Shown here piece after piece: positions 51,287-60,590 of a stretch of 64,000 nucleotides of DNA. The notes under the pieces were generated by a model, which was not told where the DNA came from, did no database searches, and was given only the letters and a program-made list of their open reading frames with translations. The stretch is from Ammonifex degensii KC4 (GTDB lineage: Bacteria > Bacillota > Desulfotomaculia > Desulfotomaculales > Ammonificaceae). The stretch lies in NCBI RefSeq assembly GCF_000024605.1, contig NC_013385.1, forward strand, positions 1,235,501 to 1,299,500, written 5' to 3'. A program made the translations under genes and the position numbers. The number at the start of each line of letters is the position of its first letter. The stretch's first letter is position 1.

Positions 51287-51297
51287 AGCCTCTCGCC

Positions 51298-51843
51298 TCA
51301 CTCCACTCGTGGCCTGGCTGTGACCACGTTCTCCAGCATCACCCGCACGCGGTTGAGATCGAGGCCGGTGACCTCTTTCACCGTCTGCTGTACTTTCTCC
51401 TGGATCTCCTGGGCCAGCGTGGGAAGGCTCACACTGGCCGTGGTGAGCAGACGGATCTCCACCGTAATTCCCTGCGGCGTGGGAATGACCCGCGGCTTCA
51501 CTTCCTTCACGCCGGGAAAAGAGCCTACTACCTTGGCCACCAGGCTCTCCACCGCAGCTAAGGAGACCTTCACTTCCCCTAAAGGGGTCTCGTCGATCAC
51601 CGCCAGAGATCCAACCCGGCTTCCGGGAGACAAGCTCACCAACAGCAGCCACAGACCCACTAAGAAGAAAACGCCTAAGCCTGCTACTACTCCCCAACGC
51701 ACAGCTACCGTACTCAGGAATTCCAAAAGGTTTAGGGCCGGCACCCATCCCCCTATAGCCAGGAGAAACAGGATCGCCGCCGCGTTGGCCACGAGCACAT
51801 ACAGAAAAAGGAGACCGCGATCTAACGGTCTCAAAAGCATCAC
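51298..51843 (-). CDS. amaP: AmaP, alkaline-shock response membrane anchor
   Basis: A 181-residue membrane protein that recruits Asp23 to the membrane. Two N-terminal hydrophobic segments (residues 8-30 and about 45-70) precede a cytoplasmic Asp23-like domain (GSLAVIDETPLGEVKVSLAAVESLVAKV). It is placed between asp23 and DUF2273, the usual order. Confidence 0.88.
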   Translation of the reverse strand: MMLLRPLDRGLLFLYVLVANAAAILFLLAIGGWVPALNLLEFLSTVAVRWGVVAGLGVFFLVGLWLLLVSLSPGSRVGSLAVIDETPLGEVKVSLAAVESLVAKVVGSFPGVKEVKPRVIPTPQGITVEIRLLTTASVSLPTLAQEIQEKVQQTVKEVTGLDLNRVRVMLENVVTARPRVE

Positions 51844-51854
51844 TCCTTTAAAGT

Positions 51855-52256
51855 TTAGCGCACCCGGCGCTTCTCCTCTTCCCGTGTCTCCTCGGGGAAG
51901 ACTACTCCTTGCACGTGCACGTTCACTTCCACCACAGCCAAACCGGTCATCTCTTCTACGGCTCGCTTGACGTTGGCCTGCACCTGAGCGGCCACGTCGG
52001 CGATCCTCACCCCGTAGTTCACTACTACGTAAAGATCAATGGCGGCTTCTCTTTCCCCTACTTCCACCTTAACCCCTTTGGTGAGGTTTTTGCGTCCCAG
52101 CATTTCTGCGATGCCGCCCACAATGCCGCCACTCATGCCCGCAATACCCGGTACCTCCATGGCCGCTAAGCCCGCTATGATCCCCACCACTTCGTTGGCT
52201 ATGCGCACCGCCCCGAGTTCGCTGCGCAGCTCCTGCCCGGTTCCAGCGTTAGTCAA
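51855..52256 (-). CDS. Asp23/Gls24 family envelope stress protein
   Basis: A 133-residue Asp23-family protein. It shows the family segments GAVRIANEVVGIIAGLAAMEVPGIAGMSGG near residue 16, REAAIDLYVVVNYGVRIADVA, and VNVHVQGVVF near the C-terminus. These proteins form a membrane-associated layer through AmaP and respond to cell-wall stress. It heads the asp23-amaP-DUF2273-nusB unit and is separated from the carboxylase genes by 73 bases. Confidence 0.92.
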   Translation of the reverse strand: MTNAGTGQELRSELGAVRIANEVVGIIAGLAAMEVPGIAGMSGGIVGGIAEMLGRKNLTKGVKVEVGEREAAIDLYVVVNYGVRIADVAAQVQANVKRAVEEMTGLAVVEVNVHVQGVVFPEETREEEKRRVR

Positions 52257-52329
52257 AAGACATCACCTCCTTCGATAACTGCCTCCATTATACCAAAGTC
52301 TTTCCTTCCTTGCCACGCTTTAAAACCCT

Positions 52330-53676
52330 TTATTCCCCTAGAATTCGCCTTTGTACGAAGTTAGTATAGACTTCTCCCCGCCTAAAGAAAGCATTGCGTA
52401 GAACCTTAAGGTGAAAAGGAATGGTCGTGCTTATTCCTTCGATGACAAATTCCTCCAGGGCCCTTTCAGCCCGGGCAATAGCTTCCTCCCGGTCACGTCC
52501 CCAGGCGATGAGCTTGGCAATGAGCGAGTCATAGTAGGGAGGAATTTCGTATCCAGGGTAAACGGCACTGTCCACCCGGATACCCGGCCCCCCGGGAGGA
52601 AGATAGGCGGTGATGCGCCCCGGGCAGGGGGCGAATTGCCGCTCCGGGTCTTCAGCATTTATGCGGCACTCGATGGCCCAGCCCGTGAGTTTCACGTCCT
52701 CCTGGCGGCATGCCAGACGTTCTCCGGCCGCCAGCTTTATCTGCTCCTTAACCAGGTCCCAGCCGGTGACCATCTCGGTCACCGGGTGCTCCACCTGGAT
52801 ACGGGTATTCATTTCGATGAAGTAGAAATTGCCGTGCTTGTCCAGCAGGAACTCCACCGTTCCCACGTTGTGGTAGCCCACCGCTTGCGCCGCCTTCACC
52901 GCCGCTTCCCCCATCCGCCGGCGCAACTCAGGAGTCAAGGCCACCGACGGGGACTCCTCCAATAGCTTCTGGTTGCGCCTTTGAATGGAGCAGTCGCGCT
53001 CCCCCAGGTAAATTAGGTTGCCGTACTTGTCCCCCACTATCTGAAACTCGATATGGCGGGGCTCTTCCAAGTACTTCTCCAGGTAGACCTCGGGGCTACC
53101 AAAGGCCGCTTCCGCCTCCGACTGGGCTGCGGCCAGGGCCTTTTCTAGCTCCGCTGGCGTGTGCACCACCCGCATCCCCCGTCCGCCGCCACCAGCCGAG
53201 GCCTTTATGAGTACCGGGTAGCCGAGCTCTGCCGCCAGCCGCAGGGCCTCCTTTACGTCGGTTATGACCTCCTCCGATCCGGGAACCACCGGGACACCTG
53301 CCGCCGCCACCGTCTTGCGGGCCAGGGCCTTGGAGCCCATCTTCTCCAGGGCTTCTACCGGCGGGCCGATGAAGGTAAGCCCGCAGGTGGAGCATATCTC
53401 GGCAAAGCTGGCGTTTTCTGCTAAAAACCCGTAGCCCGGATGGATGGCGTCCGCCCCGGTTACCTCGGCGGCGCTCAGGATGTTAGTGATGTTGAGGTAG
53501 CTTTGGCTGGCCGGTGGGGGGCCGATGCATACCGCTTCGTCGGCCAGCCGAACCGGCAAGCTCTCGCGATCCGCCTCGGAATAGACCACCACCGTCTTTA
53601 TTCCCAGCTCGCGGCAGGCCCTTATTATGCGCAGCGCGATTTCTCCCCGATTGGCGATGAGTACCTTCCTGAACAT
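52330..53676 (-). CDS. accC: Biotin carboxylase subunit (AccC/PycA type)
   Basis: ATP-dependent carboxylation of the biotin prosthetic group. It is 448 residues. Features are [19 protein letters not shown] at the start, the ATP-grasp glycine loop [14 protein letters not shown] near residue 159, [17 protein letters not shown] near residue 200, and [18 protein letters not shown] near residue 287. It lies 12 bases after a carboxyltransferase-AccB fusion and would carboxylate that fusion's biotinyl domain; it may also serve acetyl-CoA carboxylase. Confidence 0.94.
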   Translation of the reverse strand: MFRKVLIANRGEIALRIIRACRELGIKTVVVYSEADRESLPVRLADEAVCIGPPPASQSYLNITNILSAAEVTGADAIHPGYGFLAENASFAEICSTCGLTFIGPPVEALEKMGSKALARKTVAAAGVPVVPGSEEVITDVKEALRLAAELGYPVLIKASAGGGGRGMRVVHTPAELEKALAAAQSEAEAAFGSPEVYLEKYLEEPRHIEFQIVGDKYGNLIYLGERDCSIQRRNQKLLEESPSVALTPELRRRMGEAAVKAAQAVGYHNVGTVEFLLDKHGNFYFIEMNTRIQVEHPVTEMVTGWDLVKEQIKLAAGERLACRQEDVKLTGWAIECRINAEDPERQFAPCPGRITAYLPPGGPGIRVDSAVYPGYEIPPYYDSLIAKLIAWGRDREEAIARAERALEEFVIEGISTTIPFHLKVLRNAFFRRGEVYTNFVQRRILGE

Positions 53677-53688
53677 CGAGCCCCTCCC

Positions 53689-54135
53689 CTACTTCTTAGG
53701 CCGGATTAGGAAGAGAGGTTGGCCGTACTCCACCGGTTGGCCGTTCTCCACCAGTATCTCCACTATCTCGCCGGCTACTTCCGCCTGGATTTCGTTCATT
53801 AGTTTCATAGCTTCTATGATACAGAGCACCTGCCCCTTCTCCACCACATCGCCTACCTCTACATAAGGGGGGGCGTCAGGAGCCGGTGCCCGGTAGAAGG
53901 TACCCACCATGGGAGCGCGGACGGTATAAAGCCCCTCTTTCTCCTCTTTTTTCGGCTCCTTGGCCTTCTCCTTCTCGGCCACTTCAACGTTTTCCCGGCT
54001 GACAGGAACCTTCTCCGGCACCGAGATCATACCCTTGCGAATGGTGAGCTTCATCCCCGCGCTCTCCAGGCAGAACTCGGTGATGTCGCTTTCCTCCAGA
54101 AGCTTCAGGAGCTCCTTTATCTCTTTGACGTTCAT
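53689..54135 (-). other. accB: Possible internally started AccB product
   Basis: In-frame ATG 54135 is preceded by AAGGAGG (11-base spacing) inside the carboxyltransferase-AccB gene. The resulting 148-residue protein would have the exact start and size of a normal AccB. Whether the internal start is used cannot be known from sequence. Confidence 0.4.
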
Positions 54136-55545
54136 CGTGCCTTCTGCCTCCTTAGGAGTTTCTTCCTTCTTATCCTCTTCCTTCCACACCTTCTCTGCCA
54201 TCTTCTTGAGCTCTCCCTTCTTGCGGAGCTCGAAGAAGCGGCGTGCCACCTGGGGGAAGAGAGCATAGGAGAGGACGTCTTCCTCCGAGGTGGCCAGGTC
54301 CTTTATCTCCTCCCGCGCCTTTTCCAGCCCCGGAGGGAGTAAATCCGCCGGACGGCAGTCGATGGGCTTGCGGTCGCCCAGGATCTTACGCTGCACCTCG
54401 GGATCGATGGGAGCTGGGGGACGGCCGTAATACCCCTGGACGTAGCGGCGCACCTCTTCGGGCACCAGCTTGTAGCGCTCTCCGGTAAGCACGTTCAGCA
54501 CCGCTTGAATGCCCACTATCTGGCTGGTGGGAGTGACCAGGGGAGGATAGCCGAGCTCGGCCCGCACCCGCGGGATTTCCTCTAGCACCTCCGGCAGGCG
54601 GTGAAGCGCTTTCTGCTCCTGCAGCTGGGCCACCAGGTTGGAGATCATGCCGCCTGGCACCTGGTGCTCGAAAACCCGCATGTCGTGAATCCGGGTGACT
54701 CCTCGCTCGAAGCCCCGCTTCTTGCGCACTTCCTCGAAGTACTCGGCGATGGCGAAAAGCTCCTTAAGATCAAGCCCAGTGTCATAAGGGGTATCCTGCA
54801 AAGCCCGCACCAGGGTTTCCACCGGCGGCTGGGAGGCACCGAAAGCTAGAGGTACCGAGGCGGTGTCTACAATGTCCACTCCCGCCTCCGCCGCCTTGAG
54901 GTAGGCGGCCAGAGCCAAGCCACCGATGTAGTGGCAATGAAGTTCTACCGGTATGGAGAGCTCACGCTTGAAAAGACTTACGAGCTCGTAAGCACGATAA
55001 GGAGCCAGAAGACCAGCCATGTCCTTTATGCAGATGGAGTCGGCCCCCAGCTCCTCCAGCTTGCGCGCGGTCTCCAAGTAGTGCTCGGTGGTGTGCACCG
55101 GGCTCAAGGTGTAGACCACGGTGGCTTGGACGTGCGCTCCCGCCTCTTTAGCCACTTTTATGGGGAACTCCAAGTTGCGGATATCGTTTAAGGCATCGAA
55201 GATACGAATGATGTCAATGCCGTTGGCCACCGCCCGCTTAATAAAAGCCTCCACCACGTCGTCCGGATAATGTCCGTAGCCCACCAGCGATTGGCCGCGC
55301 AAAAGCATCTGCAGCGGAGTGTTTTTCACGCGCTTTTTAAGTTCGCGCAGCCGTTCCCAGGGATCTTCGTAAAGATAGCGCAGACAGACGTCAAAAGTAG
55401 CTCCTCCCCACACCTCCAGGGCGTGGTACCCCACCCGGTCGAGCCTTTCCGCTATGGGTAGCATGTCTTCGGTGCGCATGCGGGTTGCCCACAGGCTCTG
55501 GTGGCCGTCGCGCAGGGTGGTGTCGGTGATCTTTAAAGGACGCAT
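53689..55545 (-). CDS. Pyruvate/oxaloacetate carboxyltransferase fused to a complete biotin carrier protein (PycB-AccB)
   Basis: A 618-residue fusion. Residues 1-460 are a carboxyltransferase of the pyruvate carboxylase/oxaloacetate decarboxylase alpha type (TTLRDGHQSLWATRMRT; CIKDMAG with the catalytic Lys). Its zinc-site region reads HCHYIGG, while most members have HTHDTSG, keeping both His. Residues 471-618 are AccB-like: NVKEIKELLKLLEESDI, a Lys/Glu linker, then APMVGTFYRAPAPDAPP and IIEAMKLMNEI with the biotin Lys. The ACC-type motif suggests descent from AccB. ATG 54135 within it has AAGGAGG eleven bases before it, so free AccB may also be made. Confidence 0.9.
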   Translation of the reverse strand: MRPLKITDTTLRDGHQSLWATRMRTEDMLPIAERLDRVGYHALEVWGGATFDVCLRYLYEDPWERLRELKKRVKNTPLQMLLRGQSLVGYGHYPDDVVEAFIKRAVANGIDIIRIFDALNDIRNLEFPIKVAKEAGAHVQATVVYTLSPVHTTEHYLETARKLEELGADSICIKDMAGLLAPYRAYELVSLFKRELSIPVELHCHYIGGLALAAYLKAAEAGVDIVDTASVPLAFGASQPPVETLVRALQDTPYDTGLDLKELFAIAEYFEEVRKKRGFERGVTRIHDMRVFEHQVPGGMISNLVAQLQEQKALHRLPEVLEEIPRVRAELGYPPLVTPTSQIVGIQAVLNVLTGERYKLVPEEVRRYVQGYYGRPPAPIDPEVQRKILGDRKPIDCRPADLLPPGLEKAREEIKDLATSEEDVLSYALFPQVARRFFELRKKGELKKMAEKVWKEEDKKEETPKEAEGTMNVKEIKELLKLLEESDITEFCLESAGMKLTIRKGMISVPEKVPVSRENVEVAEKEKAKEPKKEEKEGLYTVRAPMVGTFYRAPAPDAPPYVEVGDVVEKGQVLCIIEAMKLMNEIQAEVAGEIVEILVENGQPVEYGQPLFLIRPKK

Positions 55546-55578
55546 CCTTTACCCCCAACCCCCCGATGACAAAAAATT

Positions 55579-55600
55579 AAAAGCCTCTTACTCGGCTTTT
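55579..55600 (-). terminator. Terminator-like hairpin upstream of the carboxyltransferase gene
   Basis: AAAAGCC/GGCTTTT stem with an 8-base loop followed on the minus strand by AATTTTTTG. It lies 100 bases beyond the dedA stop but downstream of a TATAAT (55634-55639), so it could end the dedA transcript or act as a leader attenuator. Confidence 0.6.
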
Positions 55601-55633
55601 TCTGCCTTTAGACAGCCTGAACAGTTGCAATTT

Positions 55634-55639
55634 ATTATA
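55634..55639 (-). promoter_or_regulatory. Candidate -10 box for the carboxyltransferase-accC unit
   Basis: A perfect TATAAT on the minus strand, 89 bases before the start codon, in the AT-rich gap after dedA. The matching -35 (TTTCTT at 17 bases) is weak. Confidence 0.4.
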
Positions 55640-55699
55640 ACTGAAAGCCTGGGAGCAAGAAAACGGGGGAAAACGCAAGTATACAAAAGACAAAACGGT

Positions 55700-56326
55700 T
55701 CAGTGTAATTTTTTCCTGTGACGCTGCCAGTAGTAGCGCACCGCAAAGAGAAAAAGAAGAGAGGAAACTATGGCCGCCATCACTGCCCAGCGGGCCGAGG
55801 TAGAAAAGCTCCAGAGAGAAAGGAAGCGCCGGGTGAGCTCCAAAAGTCCCCAGTTAAAGATTACCGTGCCGCCCAAAGTCGCCAGAAAGAAGCTGGTAAA
55901 GCCGAGGCGAGCAAAGCCGGCAACGAAAGAAGACCAGGGGCGGACATAGCCCACGAAGCGGCAAGCAAATACGGCCCATAACCCGTAGCGGGCATACCAG
56001 CGCTCGAGCTTATCGGTTAAAGTCATAAACTCCACGTTACGGGCAAAGCGGCGCCTCACCCACCTCTCCATGCCCAGACCCAGGAAATAGGCCACAGCAC
56101 TCCCGGTAAGATGCCCGGCGGTGAGCACCAGGAGGAGGAAAGGGTAGGAATAGCCCTGGTCAAGAAGAGCGCAAGCTGCTACATAGGCCGCTTCGGTAGG
56201 GAAAGGCACGCCTAAATTTTCTACCGCCACGCTCAAAAAAATCCCGGCCACACCAAGATACTCCCAGATATCCTTCCCCTCCCTGGGCCCCCATTCTTCA
56301 AGCCGTCCAGCGGGCGAAGAGTTCAT
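55700..56326 (-). CDS. DedA/SNARE-associated family membrane protein
   Basis: DedA-family protein (about 208 residues), a class of phospholipid/polyprenyl-phosphate flippases. It has several membrane segments; conserved segments are VAVENLGVPFPTEAAYVAA near residue 33, the gly-rich LTAGHLTGSAVAYFLGLGMERWV, and CRFVGYVRPWSSFVAGFARLGF near residue 121, which includes the Arg/Pro loop typical of the family. ATG 56326 is the only reasonable start and overlaps the PIG-L gene by 29 bases; no good SD is visible. Confidence 0.85.
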   Translation of the reverse strand: MNSSPAGRLEEWGPREGKDIWEYLGVAGIFLSVAVENLGVPFPTEAAYVAACALLDQGYSYPFLLLVLTAGHLTGSAVAYFLGLGMERWVRRRFARNVEFMTLTDKLERWYARYGLWAVFACRFVGYVRPWSSFVAGFARLGFTSFFLATLGGTVIFNWGLLELTRRFLSLWSFSTSARWAVMAAIVSSLLFLFAVRYYWQRHRKKLH

Positions 56327-57092
56327 TTTGCCTGATAAAGCTATGCAGTAGCGGTCGCAGGAAGGGGTTGCGGAGCTGCGTGCGGTACTGCTCAATGGCC
56401 TCCGCCTTGCAGTGCAGTACCTCTGCCGGTAAAGGGAACTTTAGCCATTGCACATCAAAGCTCAACATAGCCACCGGCGGCAAAAGATACCCTTGTCGGG
56501 CTAGGGCTTTGGGCTGGGGGAAGTAGCGGTGGTGCACCAGGTAGCGGCAGGCCAGACATTCTTTGCCGGTATACCCCTGCTCTTTCAGAACTTCCTCCAC
56601 CATCTCTCCGAGCACCGCGTGGTCGGAATGATGGTCAGCGGGGTGAGGGTAAAGAACCACCGTGGGCGAGAAATTGTTTATTTCCCAGGCGATGCGGGAC
56701 TTAAGGGGTAAGCGATAAGCTCTGAGGTGGCCGTCAGGGTAGCCCCAAAAGACCAGGTTTTTCTCCGGAATACCTAGGATACCGGTAGCCCGACGAAACT
56801 CCTGGTAACGTAAGTCTTTAAGACCATGCCTGTTGCCGTCGGTGGCCAGCACTATCCGGACTTCCGCCCCTGCCCGCCGGGCCAGACAAAGGTATCCCCC
56901 AGCCGCGATGGTTTCGTCGTCGGGGTGAGGGGAAAAGCAAAGTATGCGGTCGGTAGCTTTAGGCGAGGGCATGTCGCGCAAGAGGTAGTAGGCCGGTTGC
57001 GGAAGAACGCTATAGGCGTAGCCGTGATAGACGTAGCCCCCCACCATGAGCAGGATGGCCGTCAAGGCCACATAAAGCCTATGCCTTCCCAT
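56298..57092 (-). CDS. PIG-L family deacetylase, membrane-anchored
   Basis: Zinc-dependent N-acetylglucosamine deacetylase-like protein of 264 residues. An N-terminal hydrophobic segment (residues 7-28) anchors or exports it. The catalytic metal site SPHPDDETIAAGG is near residue 55 and the second half PHPADHHSDHAVLGE near residue 148. It lies between a glycosyltransferase (14-base overlap) and a DedA protein, suggesting deacetylation of a sugar on a lipid or polymer. The exact substrate is unknown. Confidence 0.88.
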   Translation of the reverse strand: MGRHRLYVALTAILLMVGGYVYHGYAYSVLPQPAYYLLRDMPSPKATDRILCFSPHPDDETIAAGGYLCLARRAGAEVRIVLATDGNRHGLKDLRYQEFRRATGILGIPEKNLVFWGYPDGHLRAYRLPLKSRIAWEINNFSPTVVLYPHPADHHSDHAVLGEMVEEVLKEQGYTGKECLACRYLVHHRYFPQPKALARQGYLLPPVAMLSFDVQWLKFPLPAEVLHCKAEAIEQYRTQLRNPFLRPLLHSFIRQNELFARWTA

Positions 57093-58257
57093 TCCGCACC
57101 ACCCGGTGGTAAATCTCCTCTATGCGGGCCATGCTGGCCTCCAGTTTATGCGCCACCACCTTCTCCAGACTCTTTTTCCCCATCAGCTTGCGCAACTCCT
57201 CATCGGCCAGCAAGAGATTGACCTTTGCTGCCAGGTCTTCAGGATCGCCTAGCTTAAAGAGAAAACCGTTTTCCCCGTCGGTGACCAGTTCTGGCAAAGC
57301 TCCCGCCCGCGCCGCCACTATCGGCAAGCCCGAGGCCATGGCCTCCAGCGTCACGATACTCTGCGACTCTATGCCGGAGGGGATGACAAAGCAGGTGGCC
57401 AGCTGGTAAAGGCGCGGGAGGTTCTCGCTATGGTTAGCAAATGGTCCCAGGAAGGTTACGTGCGGGGCCAGGCCGTCTTTTCTTACCCAGCGCTCGAATT
57501 TCTCCCGCAGATTGCCTGTGCCGCAGAGCACAAAGTGCACATCGTGCCGGGCCAAGATGAGCGGCATGGCCTTTATCAGGGTATCAAGGCTTTTATCGGG
57601 ATCCATCCTTCCCACGTAAAGGACGATGGGCTTGGCCGGCAAATGAAAAGCTAAACGCACGGCCAAAGGAGGCTCGTAAGCAAAGAAACGATCAAGATCT
57701 ACCCCGTTAGAAATGGCGGTTACCGGTACTGCCACGCCAGCAGCCAAGAGATCTCGTCTTACCGTCTCGCTGGGGCAAATCACGTGCCGGCACTGATTGT
57801 AAAATTTCACCATGGCAGAAGTGAGTTTGCGTCGCAGAAAGCCGTGAAAAGGGCGCAAAAACCAGAGGTAGGCCAGCACGTACTCTAAAGTGAAGTGGTG
57901 GCTTATCACCACCGGAATCTTTTCTTCCCGGCAGGCTTTGAGTAAAGCGGAGCCTATGGAAGTGGGATCTTGCAAGTGCACAATATCCGGGCGCCATTCC
58001 CTTACAACGCGCCGCGCCAGGCTCAAGGGATAAACCGTCACCCGGAAACCTTTGCGGAAGGGGTGCCATACGGAAGCTACCCGCAATACTGTGAACCCCT
58101 CAGGGAAACTCTCAGAAAAATTGCGGTAGCGGGGGGAAGGAACCATCACCGCTACCTCATGACCTCGCCGGGCAAGGTAAGACGCCAAATTGAAGGTGGT
58201 CACCGCCACACCGGATATATTGGGATAAAAAGACTCCGACCCTATTAAAACGCGCAT
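57079..58257 (-). CDS. GT4-family glycosyltransferase
   Basis: Retaining GT-B glycosyltransferase of 392 residues. The N-terminal SFYPNISGVAVTTFNLASYLARRGHEV matches enzymes that transfer sugars to lipids (GlcDAG-synthase-like). The C-terminal half has YVGRMDPDKSLDTLIKA and PSGIESQSIVTLEAMASGLPIVA, the E-x7-E-like donor site. ATG 58257 after AAGGGAGAAGCA is the start; the longer frame to 58326 has no SD of that quality. It is not convincingly BshA-like, although a neighbouring PIG-L protein makes that comparison natural. Confidence 0.88.
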   Translation of the reverse strand: MRVLIGSESFYPNISGVAVTTFNLASYLARRGHEVAVMVPSPRYRNFSESFPEGFTVLRVASVWHPFRKGFRVTVYPLSLARRVVREWRPDIVHLQDPTSIGSALLKACREEKIPVVISHHFTLEYVLAYLWFLRPFHGFLRRKLTSAMVKFYNQCRHVICPSETVRRDLLAAGVAVPVTAISNGVDLDRFFAYEPPLAVRLAFHLPAKPIVLYVGRMDPDKSLDTLIKAMPLILARHDVHFVLCGTGNLREKFERWVRKDGLAPHVTFLGPFANHSENLPRLYQLATCFVIPSGIESQSIVTLEAMASGLPIVAARAGALPELVTDGENGFLFKLGDPEDLAAKVNLLLADEELRKLMGKKSLEKVVAHKLEASMARIEEIYHRVVRNGKA

Positions 58258-58322
58258 TGCTTCTCCCTTTACCTCATAAGTCTCCTTGTCAAAAGTTTTT
58301 AAAGATATGTTACCTACAAGCT

Positions 58323-60542
58323 TCATCCCTTTTCAAGCTTCCCTAGGATAGATTCGGAGGAGCAGCGGAAGAGAGGAGGGCTAAAGAAAAAGCCCTGAGC
58401 ACAGTCCACACCCAAATCTTCTAGAATGGTTAAAACCTCTTCTCTTTCTACCCATTCTGCCACCGTTTCTTTCCGGGCAGTTCGGGCCAGAGTCACAATG
58501 GCGCCTACCAAAGCCCGCATGGCCGGCTGCTTATCCAGATCTTTAACGAAGATACCGGCTATTTTTATGACATCCAGCATGCCCTCATCCAAGAGCTCCA
58601 CCAGCCAGCTGAAGGAAGAATGGCCTGCACCGAAGTCGTCTAGGGCCAAGGGGCAACCGATTCGCTTTAGCTCTTTGAGCCACTCCTTGGCCTGGTGAAC
58701 GTCTCGCACCACCGACCTCTCGGAAATCTCAAGGCCCAGCCGCGAGGGCGCCACCCGCTTCTCCTCCAGCTGCTGCCTCACAAAGGCGATGAAATCCCTG
58801 TCCCCTATGGTGAAAGACGAGAGGTTCACAAAAACCCGACTCTGGGGATCGGCAACCAGATAATCCACCACCCGGGCCACCACGTAACGGTCAAGCCGGG
58901 GCAGAAGGCCATAACGCTCCGCATACGGAATAAACTGATGGGGAAGAAGCAATCTTCCGTCCTTGGTCTTCAAGCGCAGAAGAGCTTCGCAAGAGCAAAG
59001 CCTCCCCGTGCGCAAATCCACAATGGGCTGGTAAAGCAAAATGAAGTGCCCGTGCGCCAGCGCGTCCTGTAAGCGGCTCAGCCAGTCCTCCCCTTCCCGG
59101 AGCTCTTCCCGTTTTTCCTCCGGCGGGAGGTAGACGGTGCGGTTCCCCCCTTCGGCCTTGGCCAGATAAAGGGCCTCATCGGCTCGGGCCAGCACCTGCA
59201 AGGGGGTATCCCCCTCGGTTATCTAGGTAATCCCTACGCTCAATCCCAAAGGAAAGGCACGTCCTTCTACTATCAGCGGAGAGGAGCAAACCGCCTCGCG
59301 CAGCCGTGCTGCTATACCTTCGGCCTCGGCCAGATCCACTCCCTCCAGGAGGACCGCGAACTCGTCCCCACCCAGGCGGGCCAAAAAGTCCCCCTTCCGG
59401 AGCACCCCTTTCATCCTTTCCACCACCGCCCGCAAAGCCCGGTCCCCGGCGGCATGGCCTAAGGTATCGTTGATCAGCTTGAACTGATCTAGGTCTAGAA
59501 AGAGAAGCATGCCCCGCCTGGCGTGGCCGGCCGTTTTTGTCAGAAAGTTTTGAAGAGCGGTTTCCAGGGAGTAACGGTTGGGAAGCCCTGTTAAGAAGTC
59601 GTGCGCGGCCAGGAAGTAGAGTTGCTTCCGCTGCCAGAAAAAGTAAAGGCCAGAAGCGGAAAAGGAAAAGAGAGCCAATAACAGCCAGGCACTAGCCCCT
59701 ACAGCCAGCGACATGAGGGCAGTTTCCTTTTCTTTGGCCCTGATCTTTTCCGGATCGACCGCCACTATGACCCGCCAGTTCCAGCCGGGCACCTCGAAAA
59801 GATGCATCTCTAAAACGCTGCCGTTATGGTAGGGGAAAGTCAGTACCTTAGAAGTAGAAAAATGCTCTTCTAACAATTGCCATCCGGTCAGTTCCCGCTC
59901 ATCCCCCGTCCAGGCAACGACATAACCGTGACCGTCCAGCACCCCCAACCGTTCTCCCCAACTCGCCCGCTGCCCAACAAGAATCTGGCTAAAATTGGAA
60001 GATGGTACCGCTACGGCTACTACTCCTAGAAGCTGTGACTCCCGGTAGACGGGGGTGGCAAAGAAGACATAGTAATCCCCACTCGCGGGATCGCGCACGG
60101 GGGGCAGAGCAACCAAACTCTTCTTGTGCACCGCTTCGGTGTACCAGGGCTCCTGCCGCCCATCCTGTCCCCAGGGATGGGGAGATCCCAGCACCTTGCC
60201 GTCCCCTGCCCGGACGTAGTAAAGCCTCAGCACCGAAGCGAAGCTCTTGGCCCAATGGGCAACCGACTCCTCTGCCTCCACTTGGTTCCTGGTCGCCAGT
60301 TCGCTGGCAATGGTATTCAGTAGCCCCCGGTAAAGTTCCAGTGTATTTCGCAGAAGGCAGACACCGCTGAGGCCCTTAGAATCGATTTCCCTGGCCACCT
60401 CGCGGCGAAAAGCTTCTTGGTTTTGCCAGGTATACCGGCCAAAGTAAAGAAGGATAAAAACGCCACCCAAGGCTACTATAGCAACTGTAATCAACAAAAC
60501 CTTCCGGACAGAAGTCTCGACCTTCTCGAGATAATAAGCCAT
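58323..60542 (-). CDS. Membrane-bound GGDEF-EAL protein interrupted by an in-frame TAG
   Basis: Cyclic-di-GMP signalling protein. An N-terminal membrane helix (about residues 15-35), an extracytoplasmic cache-like sensor and a second helix precede a GGDEF domain (RLGGDEFAVLLEG near residue 403), then an EAL domain (CEALLRL) in the same frame. TAG at 59223-59225 falls between SVGIT and ITEGD, at a variable turn near the end of the GGDEF domain, and the reading frame continues unbroken: an upstream part of 439 codons and a downstream part. It is one gene with an amber codon, not two neighbours. Pyrrolysine, mutation, suppression or sequencing error are options. The start is ATG 60542 behind GAGAGG. 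Confidence 0.85.
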
Positions 60543-60590
60543 TGGCGCTAGCCTCTCGACATTTTTCCTGATTATCCGATTAACTTTCTA

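Noticed and set aside
57079-58257. GT4 and PIG-L as BshA/BshB of bacillithiol synthesis
   Set aside because: The N-terminus of the GT and the membrane anchor on the PIG-L protein fit a lipid-linked substrate better than a malate conjugate.
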